Origin: Pseudomonas palmensis
GTDB lineage: Bacteria > Pseudomonadota > Gammaproteobacteria > Pseudomonadales > Pseudomonadaceae
Length of the DNA: 64,000 bases
Direction: 5' to 3'
NCBI RefSeq assembly: GCF_017848315.1
Contig: NZ_JAFKEC010000011.1
Coordinates: forward strand, 1-64,000
The first letter of the stretch is position 1, and every line of letters starts with the position of its first letter. Position numbers and translations under genes: made by a program. The notes below the pieces were generated by a model. That model made no database searches. It saw nothing but the letters and a program-made list of their open reading frames with translations, and had not been told where the DNA came from. Shown here one piece after another: positions 17,808 through 26,109 of this stretch.

Positions 17808-17840
17808 GGCAGGATTCACTGGGACAAAAAGGGCTATTTT

Positions 17841-17921
17841 AGCGGCAAGCTTCACGCAGCAAGCGACAAGTTTGCGCCGGGCGCCTGTTTACTTGTCGCT
17901 TGTGGCGTGCAGCTTGCCGCT
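17841..17921. repeat. Near-perfect inverted repeat overlapping the end of an EamA gene
   Basis: Two 31-base arms (17841-17871 and 17891-17921; AGCGGCAAGCTTCACGCAGC... and an inverted copy with few mismatches) around a 19-base loop. The right arm encodes the last residues of the EamA protein. A weaker relative lies at 4495-4587. Confidence 0.8.
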
Positions 17922-18794
17922 CGCCCTCCACCACCAGCCCTGCTGCATGCCGGCAGCCGCCAGCAGAATCGCCGCCACCCCCAGCCATTGCAGCGCGCTC
18001 AAGCGATGGCCAAAGGCGAACCAGTCGACGAAGATCGCCGCAATCGGGTAGATGAACGACAGCGCCCCGGTCAACGCGGTCGGCAGTTTCTGGATGGCGC
18101 CATACAGCAGCACGTACATCAGGCCGGTGTGCACGATACCCAGCGTCACCAGGCTGGCCAGCGCCCCCGCAGTGCCCGGCAGGCCGCCGGTATTGGCAAA
18201 GGGCGCCAGCAACAGGATGCCGGTGCTCACCTGGATCAGCGCGATCAGGTGCGGCGGCGTGCCACTCAGGCGCTTGATGATCAGCGCGGCCACCGCGTAC
18301 AGAAACGCCGCGCCCAGCGCCAGCGCGATGCCCAGCAGGTAATCCTCGCCACTGCCCTGCCCGCTGCCGTGGGCACTCACAATGGCCAGCATCCCGGCAA
18401 ACGACACCCCCAGCCAGAACAGCTTGGGCACACTGAGCTTTTCACCCAGAAACACCGCCGCCAGCCCCACCAGCATGAACGGCTGCACGTTGTACACCGC
18501 CGTACCGATGGCAATCGAGGCCCGTGAATAGGAGCCGAACAGCAGCACCCAGTTGCCCACGATGGCCACCCCGCTGAGTACCGCCAGGGCAAAGCTGGCA
18601 CGTGTGAGGATGCCCGGCCGCAGAAAGCCCAGCACGGCGCACACCAGCAACAGCGTGCCGGCGCCGAACACGCAGCGCCAGAACACCACGTCCAGCACCG
18701 GTTGCCCCGACACCAGCACGAACCAGCCGATGGTGCCGGATATCAGCATCGCGGCGACCATTTCCAACGACCCACGGCGTATTGAATTGTCCAT
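17889..18794 (-). CDS. EamA/DMT-family metabolite exporter
   Basis: A 301-residue protein with ten hydrophobic helices in two EamA repeats (first about 10-140, second about 155-285), an inner-membrane drug/metabolite transporter of unknown substrate. GGGAGG lies six bases before the ATG. The C-terminal SGKLHATSDK is encoded by one arm of an inverted repeat that continues past the stop, so the tail appears to have been supplied by the repeat. It is divergent from an Lrp/AsnC regulator (131-base gap), which suggests that the regulator controls it and that the substrate is an amino acid or derivative. Confidence 0.88.
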   Translation of the reverse strand: MDNSIRRGSLEMVAAMLISGTIGWFVLVSGQPVLDVVFWRCVFGAGTLLLVCAVLGFLRPGILTRASFALAVLSGVAIVGNWVLLFGSYSRASIAIGTAVYNVQPFMLVGLAAVFLGEKLSVPKLFWLGVSFAGMLAIVSAHGSGQGSGEDYLLGIALALGAAFLYAVAALIIKRLSGTPPHLIALIQVSTGILLLAPFANTGGLPGTAGALASLVTLGIVHTGLMYVLLYGAIQKLPTALTGALSFIYPIAAIFVDWFAFGHRLSALQWLGVAAILLAAAGMQQGWWWRASGKLHATSDK

Positions 18795-18925
18795 CTCTCA
18801 CCTCCCAGACGATGGACAGATTATGCGAGCGAGAAGCCAGGGCACTCCATAGCAAAAACAAGGCTAGACTCAAGCCTTGCCTTTTTTATCAAGGCAATTT
18901 CATTGATCTGCCTGACGAGGATTGC

Positions 18926-19363
18926 ATGACTGACGATATCGACCAGCTGTTGATCAAGGCGCTGATGGAAGACTCGCGGCGTTCGCTCAAGGCGCTGGCG
19001 CACCTGAGCGGGCTGTCGGCGCCCAGCGTCAGCGAGCGCCTGCGTCGCCTGGAAGAACGCGGCGTGCTCAAGGGCTACACGGTCGACATCGACCCGCGCA
19101 GCTTCGGGTACCAGTTGCAGGCCATCGTGCGCATTCGTCCGTTGCCGGGGCAGTTGCAGGAGGTGGAGCGCCAGATCATCGCCATCCCCGAGTTCACCGA
19201 GTGCGACAAGGTCACGGGTGACGACTGCTTCATCGCGCGCCTGCATGTACGCTCGATGGAGCAGCTCGACACCTTGCTCGACAAGCTCAACAGCCACGCC
19301 GAAACCAACACCGCCATCGTCAAGAAAAGCCCGGTGAAGCGACGGCTGCCGCCGATGGCATAA
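18926..19363 (+). CDS. Lrp/AsnC-family transcriptional regulator
   Basis: A 145-residue regulator: N-terminal winged helix (IDQLLIKALMEDSRRSLKAL, with recognition helix SAPSVSERLRRLEERG) and C-terminal RAM ligand-binding domain (FGYQLQAIVRIRPLPG onward, GDDCFIARLHV near 98). GAGGA precedes the ATG. Members respond to amino acids and often control a divergent transporter; here the neighbour is the EamA exporter starting at 18794. The actual effector is unknown. Confidence 0.92.
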   Translation: MTDDIDQLLIKALMEDSRRSLKALAHLSGLSAPSVSERLRRLEERGVLKGYTVDIDPRSFGYQLQAIVRIRPLPGQLQEVERQIIAIPEFTECDKVTGDDCFIARLHVRSMEQLDTLLDKLNSHAETNTAIVKKSPVKRRLPPMA

Positions 19364-19461
19364 GCGCCATACTGGCGGGCAGCGCTGGATCTGCGGAGCA
19401 ACGGCACGTTCCACACATATGCTAGCCTTGCGCCCCTCTCCCGCAAGGACGCACCGTCACC

Positions 19462-20358
19462 ATGTTCGCTTTCCCAAGGCCCCTCTGCATGCTGGGCCTG
19501 GCGCTGGCCTTCACCAGCGCCCACGCCACCGACCCGATCAACCTGTACCAGGGCACCCTCGGCGAGCGCAAGGTCGAGGTCGCCCTGCAATACACCTCGC
19601 AGTACGAGTACGTGCAAGGCTACCTGCTGGACACCGAGCACCACACCAGCCAGCCACTGGAAGTGACGCCCTACAGCAAGGACGTGCCACTGCTGATCAA
19701 CATCATGGACAACCCGCGCATGCCCGCCGCAGCACTGCGGGTGCGCCCCTTCGTGTTCACGCACGATCGCGACTTCAGTGGCGAATGGATCGACCTGCGC
19801 ACCCGGGAACGTGTGCCCTTCAGCCTCACGCGCCAGACCCGCTTCAGCGACGAGCAGCGCTCCAGCTGGCAAGGCGAGCTGCTGCAACAGCCGCAGAACC
19901 GCGGCAAGAGCTTCTATGTGCACGCCAGCAAGGCCGAGGGCGAATACACCGGCAAGGTCGATCGCATCACCATCATCGACCTCGCCAGCGGCAACACACT
20001 GCAGGTGCTGGACAACCTGGCGCTGGCGTTCAACGGCACCCGGACCCTGACCTTCGCCGACTACAACGGTGACGGCATCATCGACTTCAGGGCCTCGCCC
20101 ATCGGCCAGCGCGCCACCGGCGGCGCCAACCAGGAGCCGGACCAGTTCTACCTGTACCAGCCCACCAGCAATACCTACCAACGCCACACCGAACTCGAAG
20201 CGCTGGGCGACAAGGGCGCGCTCAAGTTCCCCGCCCCCGGCTGGGTAGCCCAGCGCCAGGGCAGCAACTACGACACCGGGACCAGCGACTGGCAGTACTA
20301 CCACTTCGTCGACCCCAAGCAACTGGTGTGGCAGCGCCACAGCGTGGAGCCTTTCTGA
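19462..20358 (+). CDS. Secreted protein of unknown function, tandem paralogue 1
   Basis: A 298-residue protein with a signal peptide (cleavage near AHA-TDP, residue 22) and no family I can name. It starts, after cleavage, with INLYQGTLGERKVEV, close to VYQGKLGGLPVTLVI in the next gene, so the two are tandem relatives. An EF-hand-like loop DYNGDGIID lies at 200-208 (D200, N202, D204, D208), suggesting calcium binding. It is rich in Tyr and aromatic beta strands. Its stop overlaps the next start by one base, so the pair is translationally coupled. Location is probably periplasmic. Confidence 0.75.
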   Translation: MFAFPRPLCMLGLALAFTSAHATDPINLYQGTLGERKVEVALQYTSQYEYVQGYLLDTEHHTSQPLEVTPYSKDVPLLINIMDNPRMPAAALRVRPFVFTHDRDFSGEWIDLRTRERVPFSLTRQTRFSDEQRSSWQGELLQQPQNRGKSFYVHASKAEGEYTGKVDRITIIDLASGNTLQVLDNLALAFNGTRTLTFADYNGDGIIDFRASPIGQRATGGANQEPDQFYLYQPTSNTYQRHTELEALGDKGALKFPAPGWVAQRQGSNYDTGTSDWQYYHFVDPKQLVWQRHSVEPF

Positions 20359-21035
20359 TGCCGTTTCGTACCCTGTTCGCCTGCCTGCTGCTGTGCCTGA
20401 GCGCCAATGCCCTGGCCTACCATTCCGTGTACCAGGGCAAACTCGGCGGGTTGCCGGTGACGCTGGTGATCGAGCGCACCAACGACTACGTGACCGGTAT
20501 CTACTACTACGAGCGCTACCACACGCCGATCCGGCTCAAGCCCACGCGCAACACCGATACCTACAACTTCGCCATGGACGAACTGGACAGCGGCGGCCTG
20601 CCCACCGCGCGCCTGCATTTCCAGAAAGCCGATTTCAGCAGCCGTGCCCAGCCGCTGCAAGGCACCTGGACCGCCTACGCCAGCGGCAAGCAGCTGCCCT
20701 TCACGCTCAAGCTGGTGGCCGACATCGGCCTGCAGACACCCTCGCCGGGCGCGGTACTGCCCCAGGCCGCGTCCACCGAACGCTTCTACTTCCAGTTGCC
20801 GATGGACATGGACTATGCCGCCCTCGAAACCATCCAGGTAATGGACAAGGCCACCGGCAAGCTGCAGCAGACGCTGGAGGTGAAGGTGCCGGGCTGTCGC
20901 AGCAAGGGTATCGACACCGTCCAGGTACGCCTGCAGGGTGGCGCCACCCAGGTGCTCATCCCCTCCAGCCCGTATTGCCTGGGCAAGACGTTCGAGTGGC
21001 GCGAGGCCAGCGCACGCTTCGAGGTGGTGAACTAG
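20358..21035 (+). CDS. Secreted protein of unknown function, tandem paralogue 2
   Basis: A 225-residue protein with a signal peptide (cleavage near ALA-YHS, residue 20). The ATG overlaps the previous stop (TGATG). After cleavage it has VYQGKLGGLPVTLVIERTNDYVTGIYYY, the same layout as the first paralogue but without its calcium-loop segment. Two late cysteines (in PGCRSKG and SPYCLGK) could form a disulfide. I do not recognise the family. It converges on a histidine phosphatase gene three bases away. Confidence 0.75.
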   Translation: MPFRTLFACLLLCLSANALAYHSVYQGKLGGLPVTLVIERTNDYVTGIYYYERYHTPIRLKPTRNTDTYNFAMDELDSGGLPTARLHFQKADFSSRAQPLQGTWTAYASGKQLPFTLKLVADIGLQTPSPGAVLPQAASTERFYFQLPMDMDYAALETIQVMDKATGKLQQTLEVKVPGCRSKGIDTVQVRLQGGATQVLIPSSPYCLGKTFEWREASARFEVVN

Positions 21036-21038
21036 CCC

Positions 21039-21701
21039 TCAGCTCGGGCAGGCGAGGTCGCCGTTGTCCAGCCCCTGCTTGTAGTTGCGGCTGAGCAGGC
21101 TGGCCTTGCCGTCGTGCCAGGTCAGGGTCAGCACATACAGCGAGTCGAAATCCTCGCCGTCCCAGTCGTCGGTGATGGTGCGTTTTTCGCCCAGCGCCTT
21201 GCCGGCCACGGTGTTGATCAGCTCGGGCAGGTAGCCGTGTGACCACGCGGTGTAGACCGTGGCGTTGCGGTACTTGTCCTGCAGCAGCTCGTCGGCCAGG
21301 TCGCCGGTGTCGTTGGCGCCGAAGTCGATGTTCACCGGCAGGCCGAGCTTGATCGCGCTCGGGCTGATGGTCATCAGCGGACGGATATAGCTGTAGGCAT
21401 TGTCGTTGCTGCCCTCCTCCACTTCGCGGTTGGGGTTGGCGGCAAACACGTAGTCGGCGGGGCCGAATTTTTCCGGGAGCAGAGTGGCCAGGTCCAGGGC
21501 GCGGTTGAGGCCCTGGCAGTTCAGTTGCCCGAGGCCTTCGCCGGGCTTTTCTGCGTGGCGCAGGAAGACCAGGGTCTGGGTGCCGTCCACCGGCTGGGCT
21601 CGGCTTTCGAGCGCTTCGAAGGTCAGCAGGGTGGCGCCGACGACCAGCGGAACGGAAAACAGCGCAGGGCGATAACGCCGAAAAAAGGAGGGCAACTTCA
21701 T
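21039..21701 (-). CDS. Membrane-anchored histidine phosphatase superfamily protein
   Basis: A 220-residue protein with an uncleaved or cleaved N-terminal hydrophobic segment (ALFSVPLVVGATLLTF) and the phosphohistidine motif LVFLRHAEKPGEG near residue 45. A second histidine in TAWSHGYLPEL is a candidate acid partner. The RHG-type motif places it among histidine phosphatases acting outside the cytoplasm; the substrate is unknown. The ATG at 21701 is preferred over an upstream in-frame start because it begins the signal-like segment and has AAAGAG upstream. Confidence 0.78.
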   Translation of the reverse strand: MKLPSFFRRYRPALFSVPLVVGATLLTFEALESRAQPVDGTQTLVFLRHAEKPGEGLGQLNCQGLNRALDLATLLPEKFGPADYVFAANPNREVEEGSNDNAYSYIRPLMTISPSAIKLGLPVNIDFGANDTGDLADELLQDKYRNATVYTAWSHGYLPELINTVAGKALGEKRTITDDWDGEDFDSLYVLTLTWHDGKASLLSRNYKQGLDNGDLACPS

Positions 21702-21749
21702 GGCACGGGCTCTTTGCGACAAATAGGGTTGAGGCTGACCCGCCTGTGC

Positions 21750-21775
21750 CACCCCGCAGCCGAGGCTGCGGGGTG
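21750..21775 (-). other. Strong hairpin between the lipoprotein pair and the phosphatase gene
   Basis: CACCCCGCAGCC pairs with its complement over about 11 base pairs around a tiny loop. It lies downstream of the lipoprotein operon and 50 bases ahead of the phosphatase start, both on the minus strand. There is no T-run, so it is a candidate 3' stabiliser or leader structure rather than a classic terminator. Confidence 0.45.
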
Positions 21776-21906
21776 ATCCCTGTCTGTCGTTCCATCCGTG
21801 GAAACGGGCGTGCTTGAGAGTGTCGCAAACCCGTTTGGTTCATCCGTGCCGGCTCAGCCTTGAGCCCGCGCCAGTCTGGCGCAGGGATGTTTCGCGATGA
21901 TGACGC

Positions 21907-22494
21907 TCAGATCAGCTTGCGCCGGATCGCTTCTTCAACCGAACTGCGGCTCAGGTGCTCGATGATGGCATCGCCCGAATCGTTGAACGGCACCGCGAAG
22001 ATCAACAGCAATTGCATCCAGGTGGTGATGGTTTCGCTCTTGCTGACCTTGCCGATGAGTTTGCCTTCACGGTCCTTGTACAGCGTCTCCAGGGTCAGGG
22101 TGTTGTCGAAGGTGGACGGGATGATGAACAGCGTCGCACCGGTCAGCGTCGCCGCCAGCACGTTGCCCTGCTCGTTGTTCCTGAGCGTGACGTAGGCGTA
22201 CACGTCGGAGTCGACCTTCTCGCTGGTCACCCGTGTGAAGCGCTCGCTCTGTTCATAGCTCTGCACCAGGGTCTTTTCGAAACGCATCAGGTTGGCGTTG
22301 CTGGCTCGCGGCTGGCCGTTGAACTCGTACAGAGTGTTGAAGCGCACATAGGCGGTCTTGTGCGCGGGCGCCGCATCGGCGGCAGGCAGCGGCGGCCAGG
22401 CTTCGACCACCGGCAACTGGTGCTGGGAGTAGCTGATGCAGCCGGTCAGGGCCGTGCTGAGGGCCAGCAACAGGGCCATTAGGCAATGACGCAT
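21907..22494 (-). CDS. Lipoprotein of unknown function (pair member 2)
   Basis: A 195-residue protein with a lipoprotein signal (lipobox LTGC, cysteine near residue 19) and AAAGGA before the ATG. The body has ERFTRVTSEKVDSDVYAYVTLR, a hydrophobic strand region LAATLTGATLFIIPSTF and LYKDREGKLIGKVSKSE. The adjacent upstream lipoprotein shows the same order of elements, so the two look like distant paralogues in one operon (13-base gap). The residue after the cysteine is Ile, consistent with outer-membrane sorting. Function unknown. Confidence 0.78.
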   Translation of the reverse strand: MRHCLMALLLALSTALTGCISYSQHQLPVVEAWPPLPAADAAPAHKTAYVRFNTLYEFNGQPRASNANLMRFEKTLVQSYEQSERFTRVTSEKVDSDVYAYVTLRNNEQGNVLAATLTGATLFIIPSTFDNTLTLETLYKDREGKLIGKVSKSETITTWMQLLLIFAVPFNDSGDAIIEHLSRSSVEEAIRRKLI

Positions 22495-22507
22495 GGTTGA
22501 ATTCCTT

Positions 22508-23119
22508 TCAGTGAGTGGCCAATTGCGGGGCAGCCGTCGCGGTGTCGAGCAACCTGGTGATCAGCTGACGCAACTGCACGCCCCCCAGGCTGCCGTTGGC
22601 ATAGTCGTTGTCGTACAGGCCGACATTGTTGTCGAGCTTGACCTGCTCGGTGACGCGGGTGAGGCGCTTGCCGTCGCGGTCTTCGATCACCAGCTCGCCG
22701 GCCAGGTCGTACTTGTCGACATAGATCGGGCCGTTGAACCAGATCCAGAACGTCAGCGTCACCAACGCGCCGGGAACGTAACCGGGGTGCGTGGTGCGCT
22801 TGCCCTTGAGCGAGGTGATGGTGAACTTGAGCACTACATCCTGCTCGCCCAGGGTGGCGGGAAATTCCACCAGTTTGGTGAAGTACTCGCCGCGGTCGAC
22901 GTAGTGGCTGATCTGTGCGGTGAGCTGGCGGCTGATGTTCAGGCGCACGTCATCCTTGAGGTCGGGCGCGGTGATGGCCACGTCGGCGATCTGGGCGCCC
23001 CGCTGTGCAGTGTTGTCGGCCACGGTGACCGGTTCGCCGATCGGGCCCACCGGTGTGAAGGAGTAGCAACCGGTAAGGCCGAGGCAGGCCAGGAAAAGAA
23101 AACAGAAAGTACGCAGCAC
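22508..23119 (-). CDS. Lipoprotein of unknown function (pair member 1)
   Basis: A 203-residue lipoprotein. The start is taken as GTG at 23119 because AAGGA stands 8 bases upstream and the signal peptide (VLRTFCFLFLACLGLTGC) then has normal length; longer open frame upstream runs antisense-like through the FKBP gene. After the lipobox come DVRLNISRQLTAQIS, GEYFTKL, a strand-rich TFWIWFNGPIYVDKY and VIEDRDGKRLTRV, parallel to the next gene. Likely outer-membrane associated; role unknown. Confidence 0.75.
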   Translation of the reverse strand: MLRTFCFLFLACLGLTGCYSFTPVGPIGEPVTVADNTAQRGAQIADVAITAPDLKDDVRLNISRQLTAQISHYVDRGEYFTKLVEFPATLGEQDVVLKFTITSLKGKRTTHPGYVPGALVTLTFWIWFNGPIYVDKYDLAGELVIEDRDGKRLTRVTEQVKLDNNVGLYDNDYANGSLGGVQLRQLITRLLDTATAAPQLATH

Positions 23120-23199
23120 GCAAAATGTCCTTGCTTCGGGTGAGAGACAGGCTGTTATCGGCATCAGGGCCAAAGACTGTAATGAGAATGACTCAGCCC

Positions 23200-23538
23200 T
23201 CAATCGTCGCGGGTGAGGACCTCGAGCAACTCGATCTCGAAGGTGAGGGTCGAATTCGGCGGGATGCTGCCTACGCTGCGCGCGTCGTAACCCAGGTGCG
23301 CCGGCACGATCAGCTTGCGCTTGCCGCCCACCTGCATGCCCATCAGGCCCTGGTCCCAGCCCTTGATCACGCGGCCGGTGCCGATCACGCACTGGAACGG
23401 CTTGCCGCGTTGGTGGGAGGAATCGAATACGCTGCCATCGTCCAGCCAGCCGGTGTACTGGGTGGTGATCAGCGCCCCCTTGACGGCCGCCTTGCCGTCG
23501 CCCAACTGGAGGTCGATGATTTGAAGTTCGTTGCTCAT
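23200..23538 (-). CDS. FKBP-type peptidyl-prolyl cis-trans isomerase
   Basis: A 112-residue single-domain FKBP starting MSNELQIID. Landmarks of the fold are YTGWLDDGSVFDSS, the GRVIKGWDQGLMGMQVGGKR stretch (which contains the active-site tryptophan) and IPPNSTLTFEIELLEV at the C-terminus. No signal peptide is present, so it acts in the cytoplasm, catalysing proline isomerisation during folding. A start 23 codons further upstream exists but lacks support. Confidence 0.93.
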   Translation of the reverse strand: MSNELQIIDLQLGDGKAAVKGALITTQYTGWLDDGSVFDSSHQRGKPFQCVIGTGRVIKGWDQGLMGMQVGGKRKLIVPAHLGYDARSVGSIPPNSTLTFEIELLEVLTRDD

Positions 23539-23629
23539 GGGTGATCTCTGACGGCTATGGGACGTTTTCTGCCGATGCGTTTTCGCAGCAATGGCCGGGT
23601 TTTGCAAGGCTGTGGGGAGCGAACTCGGC

Positions 23630-24562
23630 TCATGAGGTGGCGCCGGCTGTCACCGGCTCGTGCTGGCGCATCGACCAGCACACCCCGCCCACCACCAGCA
23701 CGATCGCCGCGCCCTCCAGCAGGTTCGGCCCGCTCTGGCGCCAGATGAACGCATACAGCAAGGCAAACAGGGTCTCGAACACGATCAACTGCCCACTCAG
23801 GGTCAGCGGCATGCGCTTGGCTGCCGCATTCCACAACACCCCCGCCAGCCACGAGCCAAACAGCGCGCAACCCAGGCTGAACGCCCAGAACAGCTGCCAG
23901 CGCTCAGCAGTGGCCTGCACCTGCAACTGCTGCGGCTGCCACACCCACAGCAGCGCCACCAGCACCAGGCTGAACACGCCGGTCACCACCCCGGTGAGCA
24001 CCGACCACTGATGGCTGTCCAGGTGCCGGCACTGCTTGAGATAGCGGCTGTTGTAGGTGGCGTACCAGGTCCAGCAGGCCAGCGCGGCCAGCGCATAGAG
24101 CAGCCCGGCGAGCTTGTCCTGCACCGCCCCCGGCTCCACCGCAAAGGTCTGCAGGTTGATGCACAGCATGCCCGCCAGGATCAGCGCCAGCGGCCCGGCC
24201 AGGCGCGACAGGGCCACCGCGCCGCTGTCATTGCGCCCGTACAGGGTGATGGTCAGCGGCAGCACACCAACGATCAGCGATGCCGGCGCCACGCCCAGGC
24301 GCTGGATCGCCGCCACCAGGCACATGAAGTACAGCAGGTTGCCAATCAGCGCCAGACGCGCCAGCATCCACACGTCTGCCCGTTCGAGCTGACGCAGCGC
24401 CTTGCGCATTGGCAGCAGCAGCGCGAGCGATACCGCCCCCAGCAGGACGAACCGCGCACAGGCCAGCAGCACCGGGCTGAACTCCGGCAGCAGTTGCGGC
24501 ACCATCAGCACCATGCCCCACATCGCACCGGCCACGCCGGCATACGCCACACCCCGTTTCAC
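23630..24562 (-). CDS. EamA/DMT-family transporter
   Basis: About 310 residues with ten hydrophobic helices in two EamA halves; substrate unknown. GTG at 24562 (VKRGVAYAG) has GAGGAG seven bases upstream and is preferred over the ATG five codons earlier, which would itself contain the ribosome site. It is divergent from a LysR-type gene with about 155 bases between starts, a layout in which the regulator usually controls the transporter. It is not closely similar to the EamA protein at 17889 beyond family features. Confidence 0.87.
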   Translation of the reverse strand: MKRGVAYAGVAGAMWGMVLMVPQLLPEFSPVLLACARFVLLGAVSLALLLPMRKALRQLERADVWMLARLALIGNLLYFMCLVAAIQRLGVAPASLIVGVLPLTITLYGRNDSGAVALSRLAGPLALILAGMLCINLQTFAVEPGAVQDKLAGLLYALAALACWTWYATYNSRYLKQCRHLDSHQWSVLTGVVTGVFSLVLVALLWVWQPQQLQVQATAERWQLFWAFSLGCALFGSWLAGVLWNAAAKRMPLTLSGQLIVFETLFALLYAFIWRQSGPNLLEGAAIVLVVGGVCWSMRQHEPVTAGATS

Positions 24563-24718
24563 TTGCCTGCTCCTCATTTTTCAGAGCAGGCAGGCTAGCC
24601 AAATGCAGGCGTCCAGGCAAAAGATCATTCGGCATGCAGGCATTCCCATGGGGAATACCTTTAAAGCGCAAAGCACCGGGTTTACCACCCAGCCATTCCC
24701 TGAACCGAAGACACCGCA

Positions 24719-25612
24719 ATGAGCCGCTTCAGCCGTCACCTGCCCCCGCTGGATACCCTGATCGCTTTCGAGGCGGTGGTACGCACCGGCAGCTTCACCC
24801 GCGCTGCCGCCGAGCTGTCGCTGACCCAGAGCGCGGTGAGCAAACAGATCAAGCTGCTTGAAGAACACCTGGGTGCGCCGCTGTTCGAACGCCGCGCCCG
24901 CGGCATCACCCTGACCGCCGCCGGCAGTGGCTTCAATGCCATCGTCGAGCCGATGCTCGACAGCCTGCTGGCCAACGTATTGCGCCTCAAGAGCGGGCAC
25001 GGCAGCCGCAATGTCAGCGTGATCTGCACCCATGCGGTGGCACAGTACTGGTTGTTCCCGCGGCTGCTGCGCTTCAACGCACAGCACCCCGAGCTGACAG
25101 TGAACATCCATGCCAGCAACGAGATGGATGAACGCGTGGTGGGCAACTATGACTTCGGCGTGCTGTACGGCCATGGCCGCTGGAGTTCGCTGCAGGCCGA
25201 CAAGCTGTTCGATGAATGCATCTACCCCATCGTCAGCACCCAGCGGGCCCTGCCGCCAGCCGATTCGCTGGCGGCGCTGCAGGCCCTGCCGCTGATCCAG
25301 CTGGATGCCTCGGCCTGGAACTGTCTGGATTGGCCCGACTGGTTCGCGCACCTGGGGGTGCGCTACAAGGCGCCGGCCGATGCGGTGACATTCAATCAGA
25401 TCACCCTGGTGTTCGACGCGGTGATGCAGGGTATGGGGGTGGGGTTGGGCTGGGAGTTCATGGCCCGCGAGCGTATCGCCAGCGGGCAGGTGCGGCCGGT
25501 GTCGGAGTTCGTCGTGCACACCGGCCAGGCCGACTACCTGGTGCATGACAGGCAGCGCGTGTGCTCGCCGGCGGCCCAGGTGTTCAGGGACTGGTTGCTG
25601 GCGCTCAACTGA
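24719..25612 (+). CDS. LysR-family transcriptional regulator (GcvA-like)
   Basis: A 297-residue LysR protein: N-terminal winged helix (LPPLDTLIAFEAVVRTGSFT, recognition helix SLTQSAVSKQIKLLEEHLG) and a two-lobe effector domain from about residue 95. The LPPL-x-LIAFEA start is typical of the GcvA branch. It is divergent from an EamA transporter, its probable target. Its last eight bases overlap the 3' end of the convergent GFA gene. Confidence 0.92.
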   Translation: MSRFSRHLPPLDTLIAFEAVVRTGSFTRAAAELSLTQSAVSKQIKLLEEHLGAPLFERRARGITLTAAGSGFNAIVEPMLDSLLANVLRLKSGHGSRNVSVICTHAVAQYWLFPRLLRFNAQHPELTVNIHASNEMDERVVGNYDFGVLYGHGRWSSLQADKLFDECIYPIVSTQRALPPADSLAALQALPLIQLDASAWNCLDWPDWFAHLGVRYKAPADAVTFNQITLVFDAVMQGMGVGLGWEFMARERIASGQVRPVSEFVVHTGQADYLVHDRQRVCSPAAQVFRDWLLALN

Positions 25613-26018
25613 ACTGCGCTTGCACCTCGGCGCCGGTGAGGGTCCGGGTCTGGTTGGCGAAGCAGTAGTAGCCCGGCTTCTGATCGATGTAGATCTGCAG
25701 TTCCAGCGCCCAGTCACTCTCGCCATCGAGCACGCCCACCGGCACGGCGTCGAAGCCGCCGGCCTTGAGGCGATAGAACAGGTGGGTGCCGCAGGTGCCG
25801 CAGAAGCCGCGCTGGGCCCACTCGGAGGAATCGTAGATGCGCGGGGTGTCGCCGCTGAGCCTGAGGGTCTGGGTGCTGTGCACCACCATCAACGGGCCAC
25901 CGGACCATTTGCGGCACATGCTGCAATGGCAGGCGCTGACACTGGCGTTGTCGAGGCTGACGCTGAGATGGATGGCGCCGCACAGGCAGCTGCCGTGTTT
26001 TTCCTGGGGTTGGGACAT
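25605..26018 (-). CDS. GFA-family (Mss4-like fold) zinc protein
   Basis: A 137-residue protein of the GFA (glutathione-dependent formaldehyde-activating) family. Zinc ligands are visible as SCLCGAI (near 12), CHCSMCRKW (near 32) and CGTCGTH (near 73). Despite the name, most members have no shown formaldehyde activity, so no reaction is claimed. The ATG at 26018 has AAGGAC upstream. It overlaps the end of the LysR gene by eight bases on the opposite strand. Confidence 0.88.
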   Translation of the reverse strand: MSQPQEKHGSCLCGAIHLSVSLDNASVSACHCSMCRKWSGGPLMVVHSTQTLRLSGDTPRIYDSSEWAQRGFCGTCGTHLFYRLKAGGFDAVPVGVLDGESDWALELQIYIDQKPGYYCFANQTRTLTGAEVQAQFS

Positions 26019-26079
26019 GGTGCAGGGTCCTTGCGGTGAGCGGTAGGGCTGAAGTCTAGCAGCAGTCGGCCCCGGCCCT

Positions 26080-26104
26080 TTCGCCGGCAAGGCCGGCTCC
26101 TACA
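26080..26104. repeat. Solo REP element
   Basis: A single 25-base copy of the TAGGAGCC element, without a facing partner, six bases from the stop of the 2-hydroxyacid dehydrogenase gene. Confidence 0.8.
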
Positions 26105-26109
26105 GCGGA

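Noticed and set aside
16863..18527. Long plus-strand open frames across the methyltransferase and EamA genes
   Set aside because: They run through REP and inverted-repeat arms and lack any protein features, whereas both minus-strand genes have clear motifs.
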